Assembly (NCBI GenBank): GCA_949152475.1
Contig: OX424563.1
Coordinates: 11,877,001 to 11,941,000, forward strand
Source of the DNA: Terebella lapidaria
Taxonomy: Eukaryota > Annelida > Polychaeta > Terebellida > Terebellidae
Length of the DNA: 64,000 bases
Direction: 5' to 3'
Under the pieces are notes generated by a model. The model worked only from the letters and a program-made list of their open reading frames with translations. It had not been told where the DNA came from and did no database searches. A program made the position numbers and the translations under genes. This document shows, in pieces, positions 48,740 to 64,000 of the stretch (positions are counted from its first letter, which is position 1; every line of letters begins with the position of its first letter).

Positions 48740-49065
48740 ACTGGATCAAAGCTGAGTTTTTTTTGTGAAGAGCAACCAATTCTGGTTTTTTCACTCCTTT
48801 CTGTAGAGAAAATTTCTTATTTGTTAAGACATATCAACTGCTGGGCATGAGAAACAAATTTCAAGACTAATTTGTCTTATAAAATGCTCATGAACTTCTT
48901 TCAGATCTACATGTGAATAGTGTAGATATCTGGTGTCTATATCAGGGCTAATTCTCCTAGAATAGATATAAGTTCCAGTACAAAAAATGTATGTATACCA
49001 ATGTCTGCAATGTAGTGTTCATAAATATTATGTACATGGATATAGCATGAGGAGGGATTCCCTCC

Positions 49066-49092
49066 AATAAAACTGTTGTTGTCCACAATAAA
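49066..49092 (+). terminator. LRRC27 poly(A) signals
   Basis: AATAAA at 49066-49071 and again at 49087-49092, about 330 bases after the LRRC27 stop codon. The 3' untranslated region would be 48740 to about 49110. Confidence 0.65.
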
Positions 49093-49126
49093 TAACTCAA
49101 AATGCATGATTCTGAAACAAGTCCAA

Positions 49127-49132
49127 TTTATT
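49127..49132 (-). terminator. FAM193 poly(A) signal
   Basis: TTTATT on the plus strand reads AATAAA on the minus strand. It gives a FAM193 3' untranslated region of about 1.2 kb (50361 down to about 49110). It faces the LRRC27 signals only about 35-60 bases away. Confidence 0.6.
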
Positions 49133-50361
49133 CACTGACTGACTTGGCAGACCTAAGCAGGACTTGACCAATGCAGTCTCGATTCATTTCGTAGACACTA
49201 AATACAAGAAGCGTCTCGTAGCAATAGAGCCCGAACATCTCCTTCCAACCGAAGGATTGACCAAAGTCTACGGGCACATAACAAAATTGTCAAAATCAAT
49301 AAGAGCGCACATGCTTATTCTTCAGTAGTAAGATCCTTCCATTGCATTTTATGTTAAAAAGAAAAACCACGGTGCATTCCGATACAACACGGCGGTATAT
49401 TTCAGCCAGAGGGATAACCAACGACCCTGGACTTTAGCAGTGTTAGTACCAATAAAAAAAAGTCGATAGAGGGACAGTGTTTGTACAGTAACAAACCCAA
49501 AACCTTCAAGCAAACAGCAGCACTGCACTCCGGTGTACGACCTGCTACCATGGCAACGGTCGCTACGCTTGGTGTACAACATCGGTAGGTAAGGACAGGG
49601 GAATATCTATATACATGACACTACAGGTGTGGAAAAAAGGCTAACTGCATGCACAGTAATCCTCACAGAATGTCTTCCTTAAGTATCCAGGCAAACTACT
49701 TAATCTTGCATAGCAACAACCAACACACTGCAAGCTTCTGTTTCCCCCAAGTAAAGAATTCTCACCTCACGAAGGAAAAAAAATGACAACTATGATGATA
49801 TACATTCGACATCGTCCAGTAGCATTTTACAGTTACACAAGCATGTTTCTTCGCACCAAATATCTCCTTAAATACACTAACAAAACAAAGCTATCCACAG
49901 TGCGAGCTACAAGCAACAGCAAGACCAGACCTTGTGTTTGGCTGACATCTTCCCCCCATAACATACAGACTTATCATCAGTTCATTCATAGTAAACTTGT
50001 ACAGAGATTAACGACAGCAAGGCCATGTACATGTACCATTCTTATCATCATGAATGACTTACTTTTACAACACAGATGGATTCGATACCGTACAGAGATG
50101 TATCAACGATAACAAGTATTGGAAATGAAGAAACATCCACATTGATCCAAAGTTTGCTGACATCCAATAGATTTTGACAATACACATTCAAGGTACAAAG
50201 CATGATACTATCGTCATATTTTGCTGGAGATTGTATTGGATTGCACATCAGTGCAATAACTTGAATACATAGTACATATTAGAGACACTCTGCACTGTTA
50301 CGAAGGGGTGAGTCAAGGTGTAGGTACAGCCAAGGTATCCAGGTCATAGAGCTGAGGTGAG
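49133..50361 (-). other. Probable FAM193 3' untranslated region
   Basis: Lies between the FAM193 stop codon and the minus-strand AATAAA. No coding exon or repeat recognised. Confidence 0.55.

Positions 50362-64000
<13,639 letters not shown>

Overview
The window is nuclear DNA of an animal, most likely a marine invertebrate. Three multi-exon genes with GT-AG introns and the standard code are legible, all with clear vertebrate counterparts. The DNA is AT-rich, full of ACATGTA-type words, and packed with short non-autonomous DNA transposons. Some repeats end in GGACGAC-type microsatellites, a build best known to me from molluscs; the phylum itself is an inference. The introns rule out a bacterium or virus.

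Layout. (1) 14297-39023, minus strand: a complete STK32 (YANK) serine/threonine kinase in 11 coding exons, 438 codons, with an N-myristoylation-type start. (2) 1-13385 and 17838-32310: a large direct duplication covering the 3' half of this kinase gene. The left copy lies downstream of the STK32 stop codon and carries second versions of exons 4, 5 and 6, then runs off the left edge. (3) 39024-41016: intergenic space between divergent STK32 and LRRC27, with a promoter-like 3' end. (4) 41017-48739, plus strand: LRRC27, 537 codons in the model preferred here. (5) 50362-64000, minus strand: a FAM193 (FAM193A-like) gene in 21 coding exons, at least 1882 codons. Only its extreme N-terminus lies beyond the right edge. 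LRRC27 and FAM193 are tail to tail, with opposing poly(A) signals about 35-60 bases apart.

The most interesting structure is the STK32 locus. One set of exons 1-3 (myristoylation site, glycine loop, catalytic lysine, helix C) is followed by two successive cassettes of kinase-core exons (HRD, DFN, APE). The duplicated exons differ only at three synonymous third positions, although the introns around them have diverged and gained different transposons. The locus may make two kinases that share an N-lobe, may carry a truncated second gene, or may be an assembly of two haplotypes in tandem. The transposons give a relative history: a foldback element predates the duplication, while a Mutator-like element and a repeat carrying nuclear-receptor-type sites are only in the right copy, and a mariner-like element is only in the left copy. 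The three genes have no evident functional link.
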